Origin: Neoroseomonas eburnea
GTDB lineage: Bacteria > Pseudomonadota > Alphaproteobacteria > Acetobacterales > Acetobacteraceae
Length of the DNA: 64,000 bases
Assembly (NCBI RefSeq): GCF_018129005.1
Contig: NZ_JAAEDL010000002.1
Coordinates: 1-64,000 of the forward strand
Direction of reading: 5' to 3'
Shown piece by piece: positions 15,328 through 24,078 of the stretch (its first letter is position 1; the number at the start of each line of letters is the position of its first letter). The notes below the pieces were generated by a model, which had not been told where the DNA came from, made no database searches, and saw only the letters and a list, made by a program, of their open reading frames with translations. The position numbers and the translations under genes are program-made.

Positions 15328-16056
15328 ATGTCCATCGCGATCGCCTATCCCGCAGCCGCGGCGCTCAGCCCGCGCCAGGACGCGGCTGCCCCAGCCATTC
15401 GTACCGTCGCCGCCCAGGTTCGGCGCCAGATCCCGCGCGAGCCCGACAGCCTCTCGCTCACCCTTCCGGCACTGATCGACGCCTGTCGCGCGGTCGAGGT
15501 GAACGGGCAGCGCCTGTCTGTGTCCTGGGAACTGGGCCGCGCGCTGCGCGACGAGTTCGGCCACACGGTGCTCGGCCTCTGCGACATCGATGCGCACGAA
15601 CCGGGCTGGGCCTACATCGCGGTCAATGGACCAATGACAGCCAATCGCCCTGACCTGGCGCTGAGCACGGCGGCGCATGAGCTCGGCCATCTGCTGTTCG
15701 ACGTGCCGGCCGCGCTGGCCAGGGGAGACCAGCGCTATCACGCGGTGGCCAGTTCACCGCGGGCGCTCGAACGTCAGGGTCGCGGCGCTGAAGCCCGTGC
15801 CAACGAGTTCATGGGTGCCCTGCTGGCGCCGCCTCTGCCGCTGCACACCCGGCTGCTGGCCTATGCGCGCAGCGAGGGGCTGCGGCTTTGCCGCGGGCCG
15901 CACCAGGGCCGGCCGGCCAGTCCGATCGTCGCGGCCGGCAATCCGCCCGATGTCCTGGCCGGCGTGCTGGCGGCGCTGGCCGGCGATTTCGGTGTGTCCG
16001 AGCGGTTCATCGCCGTGCGCCTGTCGCGCTACGGCCTGCTGGAAGGAGGCGTGTGA
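15328..16056 (+). CDS. ImmA/IrrE-family metallo-endopeptidase
   Basis: The 242-residue protein has the zinc-protease signature LSTAAHELGHLLFD (H117, E118, H121) and a downstream EARANEFMGALLAPP helix typical of ImmA/IrrE proteins. ImmA-type proteases cut the repressor of their own mobile element, often after DNA damage. A short XRE gene follows with a one-base overlap (TGATG), the classic ImmA/ImmR arrangement. A regulator/anti-repressor pair is therefore likely, acting on the repeats at 15,089-15,236. Confidence 0.8.
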   Translation: MSIAIAYPAAAALSPRQDAAAPAIRTVAAQVRRQIPREPDSLSLTLPALIDACRAVEVNGQRLSVSWELGRALRDEFGHTVLGLCDIDAHEPGWAYIAVNGPMTANRPDLALSTAAHELGHLLFDVPAALARGDQRYHAVASSPRALERQGRGAEARANEFMGALLAPPLPLHTRLLAYARSEGLRLCRGPHQGRPASPIVAAGNPPDVLAGVLAALAGDFGVSERFIAVRLSRYGLLEGGV

Positions 16057-16337
16057 TGGCGTTTGGCGATGTGGTGCGCGCCCGGCGCACGGAACTCGCA
16101 ATCGGGCTCAACGATCTGGCCGAACGGATGGGGATCTCGCCCGGCTACTGGTCGCGGATCGAGCGCAACCTCGACAAGCCACCGAGCGACGAGGTGGTCC
16201 AGCGCGCTGCGGCGATCCTTGGCATTCCGCTCGACGCATTGTTCGTCGAGGCGGAGCGCCTGCCGCCCGACATGCGCAAGGACATGGGCCGCGTCGTGCT
16301 GGCCTATCGCCGCCTGCGCAGCATGCGTGCGGGCTGA
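16056..16337 (+). CDS. XRE-family transcriptional regulator (likely element repressor)
   Basis: A 93-residue protein with a clear HTH. VVRARRTELAIGLNDLAERMGISPGYWSRIERNLDKPPSDEVVQRAAAILGI is the canonical five-helix XRE domain, followed by a short dimerisation tail (LPPDMRKDMGRVVLAYRRLRSM). GGAAGGAGG lies just before its ATG at 16056. Paired with the ImmA-type protease, it is the probable target of that protease. Operator candidates are the upstream repeats. Confidence 0.85.
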   Translation: MAFGDVVRARRTELAIGLNDLAERMGISPGYWSRIERNLDKPPSDEVVQRAAAILGIPLDALFVEAERLPPDMRKDMGRVVLAYRRLRSMRAG

Positions 16338-16348
16338 CGGAGGTCGCG

Positions 16349-17020
16349 ATGGCAAACCCGCCGAAGAAGAAGGTCTTCTATCAGATCGACGAGGTGTGCG
16401 AGCGGCTCGGGCTGTCGCTGCTCGACATGTCGGTGTTGGTATCCGAGCGGAAGATCCAGCTCTGCACCGCCGTGGCTGGCCTGCTGGTGGAGGACGGCCA
16501 CCACGAGGTCGCGCTCGATGGCGATGCCGCGCCGATCCCTGATAGCCGCCTTCGTGTTCAGGGCCTCGTCGACCTGAAGCCTGACGATGCGTGGTTCGTT
16601 CTGCGGCATGGATCGCAGACGATATTCTGGCTGGCTGCCGAGCCGGGTTGCTATCGGCGCCTGGTCAGCACGAGCGAGGAAGACCGCGGCTACACCGTCA
16701 TCCGGGACGAGGTCGGCGTGCGCCACGAGGAACTCGCGCGTTTCGCGGCCGCCGAGGAAGCGCTGGATAGCAACGCGCTTGGCCCGAAGGCCGGAGGACG
16801 CAGCTCGCAGCCGATTTATGACTGGGATGCGGCTCGGCTCGAGGCGTGCCGGCTGATCTACTTCGAGGGCGTGCCCGACTCCTTCGGCGCCCTGATCCGG
16901 CATGTGCAGGGCTGGTTTGCCGAGAAGGGCGGCAGGGTGCCCGACGAGAGCACGATGAAACGTCGGCTGCGCGATGTCTGGGCCATCTTCGGGTCGGAGG
17001 CAAAGCGGAAGGCGGCGTGA
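16349..17020 (+). CDS. Hypothetical mobile-element regulator-like protein
   Basis: The 223-residue protein begins MANPPKKKVFYQIDEVCERLGLSLLDMSVLV, which looks like an excisionase/MerR-type winged-helix start. The middle is beta-rich (LKPDDAWFVLRHGSQTIFWL). The C terminus (VPDESTMKRRLRDVWAIFG) is typical of a group of phage proteins with a terminal helical motif. No function is established. It follows the XRE gene by 11 bases with GACGGAGG before the ATG, so it belongs to the same plus-strand operon. Confidence 0.6.
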   Translation: MANPPKKKVFYQIDEVCERLGLSLLDMSVLVSERKIQLCTAVAGLLVEDGHHEVALDGDAAPIPDSRLRVQGLVDLKPDDAWFVLRHGSQTIFWLAAEPGCYRRLVSTSEEDRGYTVIRDEVGVRHEELARFAAAEEALDSNALGPKAGGRSSQPIYDWDAARLEACRLIYFEGVPDSFGALIRHVQGWFAEKGGRVPDESTMKRRLRDVWAIFGSEAKRKAA

Positions 17021-17103
17021 TCGGGGTGCTTCGCGTGGTGCCGTGAGAACGGCACCACCCCAAATCCGTACATAACAGGCAGGACCATGCGTGTTGGATC
17101 GCG

Positions 17104-17307
17104 ATGCCCCTGCCGAACCCGACCAATCACCACCTCCCGCCCCACCTACGCGAGGTCTGCGACCTTCTCGCCCGCGGCCTGCTGCGGCTCCGCAGCCGCG
17201 CTGCCGAGGAAGCGGCGCGGGGTGCGGCGGACCGGGGAGAGCGGTTGCTACACTTCCCGGCCGCCCAGCGCCTGCATGCGAACCGGACCACCCGGAGAGA
17301 CGCATGA
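17104..17307 (+). CDS. Small conserved protein preceding DUF2924
   Basis: A 67-residue protein starting MPLPNPTNHHLPPHLREVCDLLARGLLRLRSRAAE. Similar small proteins often precede DUF2924 genes in alphaproteobacterial islands; their role is unknown. Its stop overlaps the next ATG by 4 bases (ATGA), supporting that it is real. It is rich in Arg and Ala and has no signal peptide or catalytic motif. Confidence 0.6.
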   Translation: MPLPNPTNHHLPPHLREVCDLLARGLLRLRSRAAEEAARGAADRGERLLHFPAAQRLHANRTTRRDA

Positions 17308-17810
17308 CGCGCGCCACGAAGCCCAAGCCCGCCACCCCGCCGGCGTTCGCCGCCCCCGCCATCCCGCCCGCCGACGTGCTCGGCCGGCTTGCCGCCCTGA
17401 AGACCGCCGCCACGCCGGCGCTGAAGCAGCAGTGGCGGGAGCTCTTCGGCACCGAGCCGCCGCCCTACAACCGGCGCTTCCTGGAAAGCCGGCTCGCCTA
17501 TCGGATCCAGGAACTGGCCTATGGCGGCCTGAAGCCGGAGACGCTGGCTCGGCTAGAGGCACTCGGCGAGCAACTCGATGGCGGGAAGATCGCTGTCCGC
17601 CGCATGCGCGGCGACGACAAGCCGATCACCGGCACGCAGCTGATCCGCGAGTACCAGGGCGTCGAGCACGTCGTGACCGTCACGCGCGACGGCTACGACT
17701 ATTGCGGGCGCCCTTACCAGTCGCTCTCCGCCATCGCCCGCGCCATCACCGGCACGCGGTGGAACGGGCGCGTGTTCTTCGGGCTGCGCCCGAGCCGGAG
17801 CGCGGCATGA
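17304..17810 (+). CDS. DUF2924 domain protein
   Basis: This 168-residue protein matches the DUF2924 pattern: LKQQWRELFGTEPPPYNRRFLESRLAYRIQELAYGGL in the N-terminal half, then a beta-rich C terminus ending in ITGTRWNGRVFFGL. DUF2924 genes usually sit directly before a serine recombinase gene, as here with a 4-base overlap. The C-terminal half resembles DNA-binding saddle-like domains. A role in assisting recombination is inferred from this constant pairing, not shown. Confidence 0.8.
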   Translation: MTRATKPKPATPPAFAAPAIPPADVLGRLAALKTAATPALKQQWRELFGTEPPPYNRRFLESRLAYRIQELAYGGLKPETLARLEALGEQLDGGKIAVRRMRGDDKPITGTQLIREYQGVEHVVTVTRDGYDYCGRPYQSLSAIARAITGTRWNGRVFFGLRPSRSAA

Positions 17811-19159
17811 AGCGCGTCGCGAAGCTGACCGGCGCAATGCCCGCGACCGTGCGGAAGCTCCGCTGCGCGGTCTACACCCGGAAGTCGAGCGAGGAAGGGC
17901 TCGACATGGAGTTCAACTCCCTCGACGCCCAGCGCGAAGCGTGTGAGGCGTTTATCGCCAGCCAGCGCGCGGAGGGCTGGGTGCTGGTGCGCGAGCGCTA
18001 CGACGACGGCGGCATCTCTGGCGGGACGTTGGAACGCCCCGCCTTGAAGCGCCTCGTCGCTGATATCCAGGAGGGGCTGGTGGATGTGGTGGTGGTCTAC
18101 AAGATCGATCGCTTGAGCCGCTCGCTGGTTGACTTCACCAAGCTCGTCGAGGTGTTCGATGCGAACAATGTTACGTTCGTGTCGGTCACGCAGAGCTTCA
18201 ACACGACGACCAGCATGGGCCGGCTGACGCTGAATATCCTGCTCAGCTTTGCGCAATTTGAAAGAGAGGTCATCGGCGAGCGCATCCGCGACAAGGTCGC
18301 GGCGTCGCGCAAGCGCGGCATGTGGATGGGCGGGTTCGTGCCGCTCGGCTACGACGTGCGCGAGCGGAAGCTGATGGTGAACGACGCCGAGGCCGCGCTA
18401 GTGCGGCGGATCTTCCAGGGCTTCGTCGAGACGGAGTCATGCACCAAGCTGGTGCAGGCGCTGCGCGCCGAGGGCGCCACCACGAAGCGGGGCCGGCCGC
18501 TGACGAAGAGCGACGTCTACCGGATCCTCAGCAACCGCGTGTACCTCGGCGAGGCGGTGCACAAGGGCACGGCCTATCCCGGCGAGCACGACGCCATCGT
18601 CACCCAGGCGCAGTGGGACGCGGTGCACGCCGTCCTGCAGGTCAGCCCGCGGGTGCGGGTCAACCGGACGCGGAACACCACCGCGCCGCTGCTACGCGGG
18701 CTGATCTATGACAGCGACGGTCGCGCCATGTCGCCGAGCCACAGCCGCGGGCGGGGCGGGCAGGTGTACCGCTACTATGTCAGCCAGGCGGTGCTGAAGG
18801 GCGGCGCGACGGAGCGGCCGGCCATCGCACGGCTGCCGGCCGGCGAGATCGAGGCGGCGGTGGTCGCCCAGGTCCGCGCGCTGCTGCGACAGCCCGAGAT
18901 GGTGGTCGGCACGTGGCGGGCGGCGCGCGCCACAGCGCCGGACGTGACGGAGCAGGAGGTGCTGTTGGCGCTGGAGCGGATCGAGCCGCTGTGGGACGAG
19001 TTGTTCCCCGCCGAACGGGCGCGCATCGTGCGGCTGCTGGTGGACCGGGTCGACGTCCGGGCGGAGGGCGCCGCGGTGCGGCTGCGGCTCGACGGGCTGG
19101 GCAGCCTGGTGCGGGACCTCGCTGCGCAGGCGCCCGAGGCCGGGAGGGCGGCGGCATGA
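17807..19159 (+). CDS. Large serine recombinase (resolvase/integrase family)
   Basis: The 450-residue protein has a resolvase catalytic domain: RCAVYTRKSSEE with the nucleophile at S27 (YxRxS), SLDAQREAC, and VVVYKIDRLSRSLVDF. RFERE-type motifs follow in SFAQFEREVIGERIRDK. A recombinase domain (RGMWMGGFVPLGYDV, SDVYRILSNRVYLGEAVHKG) continues to a C-terminal coiled-coil region. It should integrate or excise the element at short core sites. It is only modestly long for the large serine group, and the usual zinc-ribbon cysteines are absent from the LLRGLIYDSDG region. Confidence 0.85.
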   Translation: MKRVAKLTGAMPATVRKLRCAVYTRKSSEEGLDMEFNSLDAQREACEAFIASQRAEGWVLVRERYDDGGISGGTLERPALKRLVADIQEGLVDVVVVYKIDRLSRSLVDFTKLVEVFDANNVTFVSVTQSFNTTTSMGRLTLNILLSFAQFEREVIGERIRDKVAASRKRGMWMGGFVPLGYDVRERKLMVNDAEAALVRRIFQGFVETESCTKLVQALRAEGATTKRGRPLTKSDVYRILSNRVYLGEAVHKGTAYPGEHDAIVTQAQWDAVHAVLQVSPRVRVNRTRNTTAPLLRGLIYDSDGRAMSPSHSRGRGGQVYRYYVSQAVLKGGATERPAIARLPAGEIEAAVVAQVRALLRQPEMVVGTWRAARATAPDVTEQEVLLALERIEPLWDELFPAERARIVRLLVDRVDVRAEGAAVRLRLDGLGSLVRDLAAQAPEAGRAAA

Positions 19160-19566
19160 GCGAAGCGGCGGCGCAGACCCTCACCGTGCTGATCCCGCTC
19201 CGGGCGAAGCCGCGCGGCGGGCGGAAGGCGATGGTCACGCCCGGCGTGCTGGCGCTGGAGCGCCGGCAGGACATCACGCTGATCAAGGCGGTGGCCCGCG
19301 CGTTCCGGTGGCGGCGGATGCTGGAGTCCGGCCAGTTCACTACGATCAAGGAGCTCGCCGCGGCCGAGAGGATCAACTCGTCCTACGTTTCGCGGCTGCT
19401 GCGGCTGACACTGCTGGCGCCGGACATCGTTGAGGCGATCCTGGACGGGCGGCAGCCGGAGGAGATGACGCTACCGGCGCTGATGGAGCCGTTTCCGGTG
19501 GAGTGGGACCGGCAGGCGTGCTCGCCAGGGGAACGCTTGCGGCTCGCACGAGCGCCAGACGTCTGA
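19156..19566 (+). CDS. HTH protein accompanying the serine recombinase
   Basis: A 136-residue protein with FRWRRMLESGQFTTIKELAAAERINSSYVSRLLRLTLLAPDIVEAILDG, a helix-turn-helix block typical of the small gene downstream of DUF2924-linked recombinases. It may control the operon or help direct excision; this is inferred from the association. The ATG overlaps the recombinase stop by 4 bases. A truncated second copy of this gene lies at 20,528-20,917. Confidence 0.75.
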   Translation: MSEAAAQTLTVLIPLRAKPRGGRKAMVTPGVLALERRQDITLIKAVARAFRWRRMLESGQFTTIKELAAAERINSSYVSRLLRLTLLAPDIVEAILDGRQPEEMTLPALMEPFPVEWDRQACSPGERLRLARAPDV

Positions 19567-19820
19567 TTTTGGAGCAAAATGGTCAATCTTGCTCGATGGG
19601 TCCGGCAGGCACGGATGCAAACGGTCACGGCGAAAGAAGCTCGATCACGCGATCGCCTCCCAACCGGCCGCCTGCCGGCAGGGGGCCACAATGCGCATCG
19701 GTCACTTTCGGAAGCAAAGTAACAGTGGGGTTCGTCGCGTGCTTCAAAACCAAAGGCTGATGTTTCAGAGTCTTGTCTGACGGATGCAGCGAACGCGAAC
19801 CCAAGGTTTTTTGACCCGAC
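19567..19820. other. Lower-GC spacer after the recombinase operon
   Basis: No gene is convincing in these 254 bases. The composition is more A/T-rich than the surroundings (for example TTTTGGAGCAAAATGG near 19563, GGTTTTTT near 19805), suggesting imported DNA. A short frame starting at 19575 is present but resembles nothing I know. The promoter of the DUF2971-like gene should be here. Confidence 0.4.
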
Positions 19821-20513
19821 ATGGCCACACTCGACAAGCATATCCGCCGATATACCTCGATCTCAGCGGTCATCGATATCCTGCGGCGCCGGGAACTCCC
19901 ATTGCTCGATCCCCAGAATTGGGACGATCGTAACGACCGCTATTTCATGGCTCGTTACAAGGAGAAGAAGGCGCTCGGCGGTCTTTACGCGCTTTGCGCG
20001 GCGAGATGCGGCGAGACCTATCACCACTGGCGCGTGTTCACCGGCACCGCGGATGGGGCATGCATCGAGATCAAGCGAGCGCCGCTCGAGAAGGCCTTGA
20101 GTAAAATCCCGGGCGTGAGCTTCGCCGAGATGAGGTACCTGCTGCTGAACCATATAGATGCTCTTACGACGGCAGACTTGGACAGTCTGCCGTTTGTGAA
20201 GCGGATTGGCTTCGCCGCGGAGGAGGAATATCGAATCGTCTATGAGACGGACGACCCGCAGGGCGCGGCCTATAGCCTCGAGTTTCCCCTCGCATGGATC
20301 AGCAGGATATACCTCAATCCGTGGCTGCCCGACCCGCTTTACGAGTCGGTGAAGGAGACGCTCCGCGCGCTGCCAGACTGCGCCAAGCTCTCCATCGTCA
20401 AATCCCGGCTTATCGATAGCGCGCGCTGGAAGAATGCGGGCGATAGGGTTATCGGCAAGGGGACGCCGCAGAAGAAGCGTGCGCTCAAGGTCCCGAGCAG
20501 TTCGAAGTCATAG
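19821..20513 (+). CDS. DUF2971-like cargo protein
   Basis: The 230-residue protein shows the DUF2971 pattern: RYTSISAVIDILRRRELPLLDPQNWDDRNDRYFM near the start, LYALCAARCGETYHHWRVFTGTADGACIEIKRA in the middle and FAAEEEYRIVYETD later. Function is unknown. DUF2971 genes are common cargo in phages and defence islands, so a defence or toxin role is possible. Its codon use and GC are lower than its neighbours. It lies between an intact and a truncated copy of the same HTH gene, as expected for cargo exchanged downstream of a recombinase. Confidence 0.65.
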   Translation: MATLDKHIRRYTSISAVIDILRRRELPLLDPQNWDDRNDRYFMARYKEKKALGGLYALCAARCGETYHHWRVFTGTADGACIEIKRAPLEKALSKIPGVSFAEMRYLLLNHIDALTTADLDSLPFVKRIGFAAEEEYRIVYETDDPQGAAYSLEFPLAWISRIYLNPWLPDPLYESVKETLRALPDCAKLSIVKSRLIDSARWKNAGDRVIGKGTPQKKRALKVPSSSKS

Positions 20514-20527
20514 GGCTCGGACGGAGT

Positions 20528-20917
20528 GGCGCCCCACAGATCCTGACCATCCGCTTGCCGTTCGCGGCCCGGAAGCGGGGCAAAGGGAAGCTGGTGCTGA
20601 CGCCAAGCGGCATGGCGAACCGTGGCACCTCGGCCGCGGACACCACGCTGGTGAAGGCGATCGCGAGGGCGTTCCGATGGCGGCGAATGCTGGAGTCCGG
20701 GCGCTTCGGCACCATCAACGAGCTCGCCGCGGCCGAGAAGATCAACTCGTCCTACGTCTCGCGCGTGCTGCGGCTGACGCTGCTGGCGCCCGACCTCGTC
20801 GAGGCGATCTTGGACGGGCGGCAGCCGCAGGGGATGACCTTGCCGAGGTTGGTGGAGGACGTGGCGGTGGAGTGGCGCGATCATGCCGAGCGCGTCGACA
20901 TGCCACGAACGCGCTGA
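20528..20917 (+). pseudogene. Truncated second copy of the recombinase-linked HTH gene
   Basis: Translation from about 20528 gives ILTIRLPFAARKRGKGKLVL and then FRWRRMLESGRFGTINELAAAEKINSSYVSRVLRLTLLAPDLVEAILDGRQP, closely matching the intact copy at 19,156. It has no proper ATG start; only TTG at 20555 or an internal ATG at 20612 is available, and upstream the frame runs into the DUF2971-like gene. It is therefore read as a remnant of a related recombinase module. Its end overlaps the helicase gene on the other strand by 37 bases. Confidence 0.65.
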
Positions 20918-23900
20918 AAACTCTCGCCTTCCTCACCCGCCGCGAGCTCTGCAGCGTTGGGAAAAACAGGGCTGCCCGGGCTCCACAACTCAGTGGCGTC
21001 GGCGTGATCGTCATAGAAGGAGGGATCGGTCGTTACCCTCAACTCCGTTCGTCCTGGAAGCAGCAGCCCGTAGCTCTGGCCATCGAGACGCCGAACCTCT
21101 GTCCCGGGAGGTAGCAGCGCAGGATCGGAGATTACCCAGTCGAGGTCGTCCAGCGTGAGCGCCGGAACCGGACGCACGGGCTCTTCGAGGTCTGATGCCA
21201 CGGCAGTGTCGAGGTCGAAGCCCCCGCCCTCGGCCCGCGCCGCGTCGACTGCGCGCTCGACGTCCTCCACCGCCGCGCGTCCATCGCCCGTCAGCACTCG
21301 CTCGCCCAACAGGCGCGGCATACGCGCGAGGATGGGCTGCAACCCGCCCACTACGCTTTGGAACAGGCCGATGCGCCGCCTGAGCGCCATGTACACGTCG
21401 GCCTCTACCGTATCGGCGTAGTGAAGGTTGACGATGCGGATGCGCTCGAACCGCTGGCCGAGGCGATCAATGCGGCCGATCCGCTGCTCCACCCGCATCG
21501 GGTTCCACGGGCTGTCGTAGTTGATGAGGGCGCCGCAGAACTGAAAGTTCAGGCCCTCCGCCGCCGCGTCAGTGCAAAGCAAGATCTCGGCCGCGCCCTC
21601 GCGGAAGCGGCGCTTCACCTCGTCGCGTGAGATGACGCGCCACGTCCCGTCCTGCGACTGCACCTCGCCGCCCCGCCCGGAGAAGCACATGATCCGCGAG
21701 CCGCCGTCCGCCGACAGTTCACGCCGGAGCAAGTCCATCGTGTCGGTGAACCCGGTGAACACCATCACTTGCTCGAAGCCCTCAGCGCGAAGCGCGGCAA
21801 TCTCGGCGCGCAACTTTTGCAATTTGGTGTCCGGTGGCAGGCGACGGATCATGGCAAGCAGCCGCTCGATGTCCGACTTCTCCTCTAGCGCCAGCGCCTG
21901 CTTGGCGAGGCGCTCCGCCTCGTCCTCCTCGGGCGCGTCGGCCTCGTCCTCGTCCACCTCCTCGTCCAGTTCGGCGGCGAGCAGCGCCCCTGCCTTCGCC
22001 GGGTCCGCGATGGAGGCCATGTGCGCTTCCAAGGTGCAGCGGAGCGCGTGGAAGGACGAGGCGAGGCGACGGCGATAGATCGTCATCACGAAGCCGACTG
22101 CGCTCCGCTCCTGCGCGGTCGCACCGCGCGCAGCAACGGCGTTGTAGGTGGAGGAGATGTAGTCCTCCACGGCGTCGTAGATGATGCGCTCATCGGCCGA
22201 GAGTTCAATGAACTCGTCGCGCACATCGCGGTCCGCGATACGCGTCGAGAGTTTGCCCTGCTTATGGTAACGCCGGAGTAGGTCGCGGGTGTGGCGGCTC
22301 ACCAGCCGCGCCACCGGGCTGTTGCGCCGCATAAGCGCCACCGCCGCACGTCGCTGGTCGGCCTCCAACTGACGACGTGGGACGCTGGCAGGATCGCGGA
22401 GCGCCGCCAGCACCTTGCGGGCACGTAGCGCGCTGGTGAGCCCGAGCGACTGCAAGGCGGCGGGTTCCACCTCGCCAAAGGCACGCTCAGCCGCGCGGAA
22501 CAGCACCGCCATCCGATCTAGTGCCTCGTGGCTCGGATTGTCCTTCGCCGCGTCCTCGAAGAAGCGGAGGAACGCGCCCTCCGACCATTCGGGTGGCAGG
22601 CCGAGAAGTTGAAGCAGGTCCCAGACCTCCACGGGGTGAACCTGCATGGGTGTGGCCGTCAGCAGCACCAGCCCCTGCGTCCGCGCTCTCAACCCGCGCA
22701 TGAGCCTCAGCAGCGCGTTGGGTCCGCTCTCCTGCGCGCTGCCCGCGCCGCGCCGCCTCGCATGGTGCGCCTCGTCCAGCACGACGAGATCCCACGGGTC
22801 GGCGGCCTCCAACACCTCACGCTGGCGCTCTGTCCGGCGCAGCAGATGCGACGAGACGAGGACGAACGGCTCCTTGTGCCAATCGGCGCGGGACACGGCG
22901 CGCTCGTGGCCGCCCGCCATCGCCGGGCTCGGGAACCAGCACAACTTGCCACCGTCGTAGATTGGCCAGTTGAGGTTCAACTTCTCCCGCAACTCGATCT
23001 GCCACTGCTTGACCACCGCTTTCGGCGCCATCAGCAGGATGCGCTTCGCACGGCCAGCGAGCATGGCCTGACGCATCACCAGCCCGGCTTGAAGCGACTT
23101 GCCCAAGCCGACCTCATCCGCGATCAGGAGTCTCGGGGGCCAAGCCCGATACATGCGCTCGAAGGCACGGACCTGATGCGGCCAAGGTGTCACCGTGCTG
23201 GTCGCTTCTGCTACGCGCTCGCCACCGACCGGCTGAAGCGGCGCGCGTGCGATAGCCGCCCAGACACGCCGACGCCGATCTACCGGAGGGACCGCCACAG
23301 GAGCGGACTCTGGCTCTGGCGCTGCCACCGGCTCGGGCTTTGGCGTCGCCTGCTTCGTCTTTGCCGCCTTCATCGCGGCAGGCAGTTCACCGGGATCTGG
23401 CAGGAATCGCAGCAGGTCCTCGCGGGCCGCCTGCGGCACATCCACCACGAGCGCACGCTTCGCCTTGTCGGCCCACAATTTGGCGAAGTGCTCCTCCTCC
23501 AGCGCGACACGCGCCGGATCGCCCCACGAGGTGAAGACGTGCAGGCTCTCGAAATTCTGCGTCCACCCCGCCGCCGTCTCGTTGAGGCTGCCGCTGAAGG
23601 CGACCTTCTGACCGGTCTTGTCCTCCACGATCCCCGCCTTCTCGTGGAAGATGGCGGTCCCGGAGAGGGGCCTGCGATTGCTGTCGCAGGGCACCGCGAC
23701 TTTCACCTCCAGCCGCCCCTGTTCAACCAGCCACGCGAGGATCTCCAGACCCTGCCGCGCAGCGTCATCGCCGGGTTCGAGCGGTAGCGCCGTCAGGCGC
23801 CGCCCAACGGCTGTGCGCAGCGCCTCGCCCCTCTCAATGGCCGCTACTTCGTCCGGACCGAGCGTGCAGCCGACCACGAGGCGCATGGACCCGTTGTTCA

Positions 23901-24075
23901 GTGCCAGCCCTTCAATGCCGCGCGCGGCGAGCGCGAGGGCCGTTGCCGAGAAGTAGCCGGTGAGCCGGTCATACCGCTCAGCGCACGACAACAGCGGCAC
24001 GTAGAGGCCCGCCACAAGGTCGCCGTCCTCCGGCGTGTAGCGGAGCCTCCACTGGAAGTCCGAGAGGACCGGCAC
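20881..24075 (-). CDS. PLD-domain SNF2-family helicase, defence-associated
   Basis: A 1064-residue fusion. The N terminus is a phospholipase D-like nuclease domain with FHEKAGIVED and FSGSLNETAAGW (about residues 138-165); only one HxK motif is evident. The SNF2/RapA-type helicase has LLIADEVGLGKSLQAGLV (near 320), VLDEAHHARRRG (DEAH, near 430), LLTATPMQVHP and NYDSPWNPMRVEQRIGRIDR. An acidic stretch (EEVDEDEADAPEEDEAE) separates the helicase lobes. Similar helicases occur in DISARM-like loci. It lies 3 bases after the DUF1156 gene in the same operon. It probably translocates on DNA and cleaves it; the substrate is unknown. Confidence 0.75.
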   Translation of the reverse strand: MPVLSDFQWRLRYTPEDGDLVAGLYVPLLSCAERYDRLTGYFSATALALAARGIEGLALNNGSMRLVVGCTLGPDEVAAIERGEALRTAVGRRLTALPLEPGDDAARQGLEILAWLVEQGRLEVKVAVPCDSNRRPLSGTAIFHEKAGIVEDKTGQKVAFSGSLNETAAGWTQNFESLHVFTSWGDPARVALEEEHFAKLWADKAKRALVVDVPQAAREDLLRFLPDPGELPAAMKAAKTKQATPKPEPVAAPEPESAPVAVPPVDRRRRVWAAIARAPLQPVGGERVAEATSTVTPWPHQVRAFERMYRAWPPRLLIADEVGLGKSLQAGLVMRQAMLAGRAKRILLMAPKAVVKQWQIELREKLNLNWPIYDGGKLCWFPSPAMAGGHERAVSRADWHKEPFVLVSSHLLRRTERQREVLEAADPWDLVVLDEAHHARRRGAGSAQESGPNALLRLMRGLRARTQGLVLLTATPMQVHPVEVWDLLQLLGLPPEWSEGAFLRFFEDAAKDNPSHEALDRMAVLFRAAERAFGEVEPAALQSLGLTSALRARKVLAALRDPASVPRRQLEADQRRAAVALMRRNSPVARLVSRHTRDLLRRYHKQGKLSTRIADRDVRDEFIELSADERIIYDAVEDYISSTYNAVAARGATAQERSAVGFVMTIYRRRLASSFHALRCTLEAHMASIADPAKAGALLAAELDEEVDEDEADAPEEDEAERLAKQALALEEKSDIERLLAMIRRLPPDTKLQKLRAEIAALRAEGFEQVMVFTGFTDTMDLLRRELSADGGSRIMCFSGRGGEVQSQDGTWRVISRDEVKRRFREGAAEILLCTDAAAEGLNFQFCGALINYDSPWNPMRVEQRIGRIDRLGQRFERIRIVNLHYADTVEADVYMALRRRIGLFQSVVGGLQPILARMPRLLGERVLTGDGRAAVEDVERAVDAARAEGGGFDLDTAVASDLEEPVRPVPALTLDDLDWVISDPALLPPGTEVRRLDGQSYGLLLPGRTELRVTTDPSFYDDHADATELWSPGSPVFPNAAELAAGEEGESFQRVRGMSTRSA

Positions 24076-24078
24076 GGC

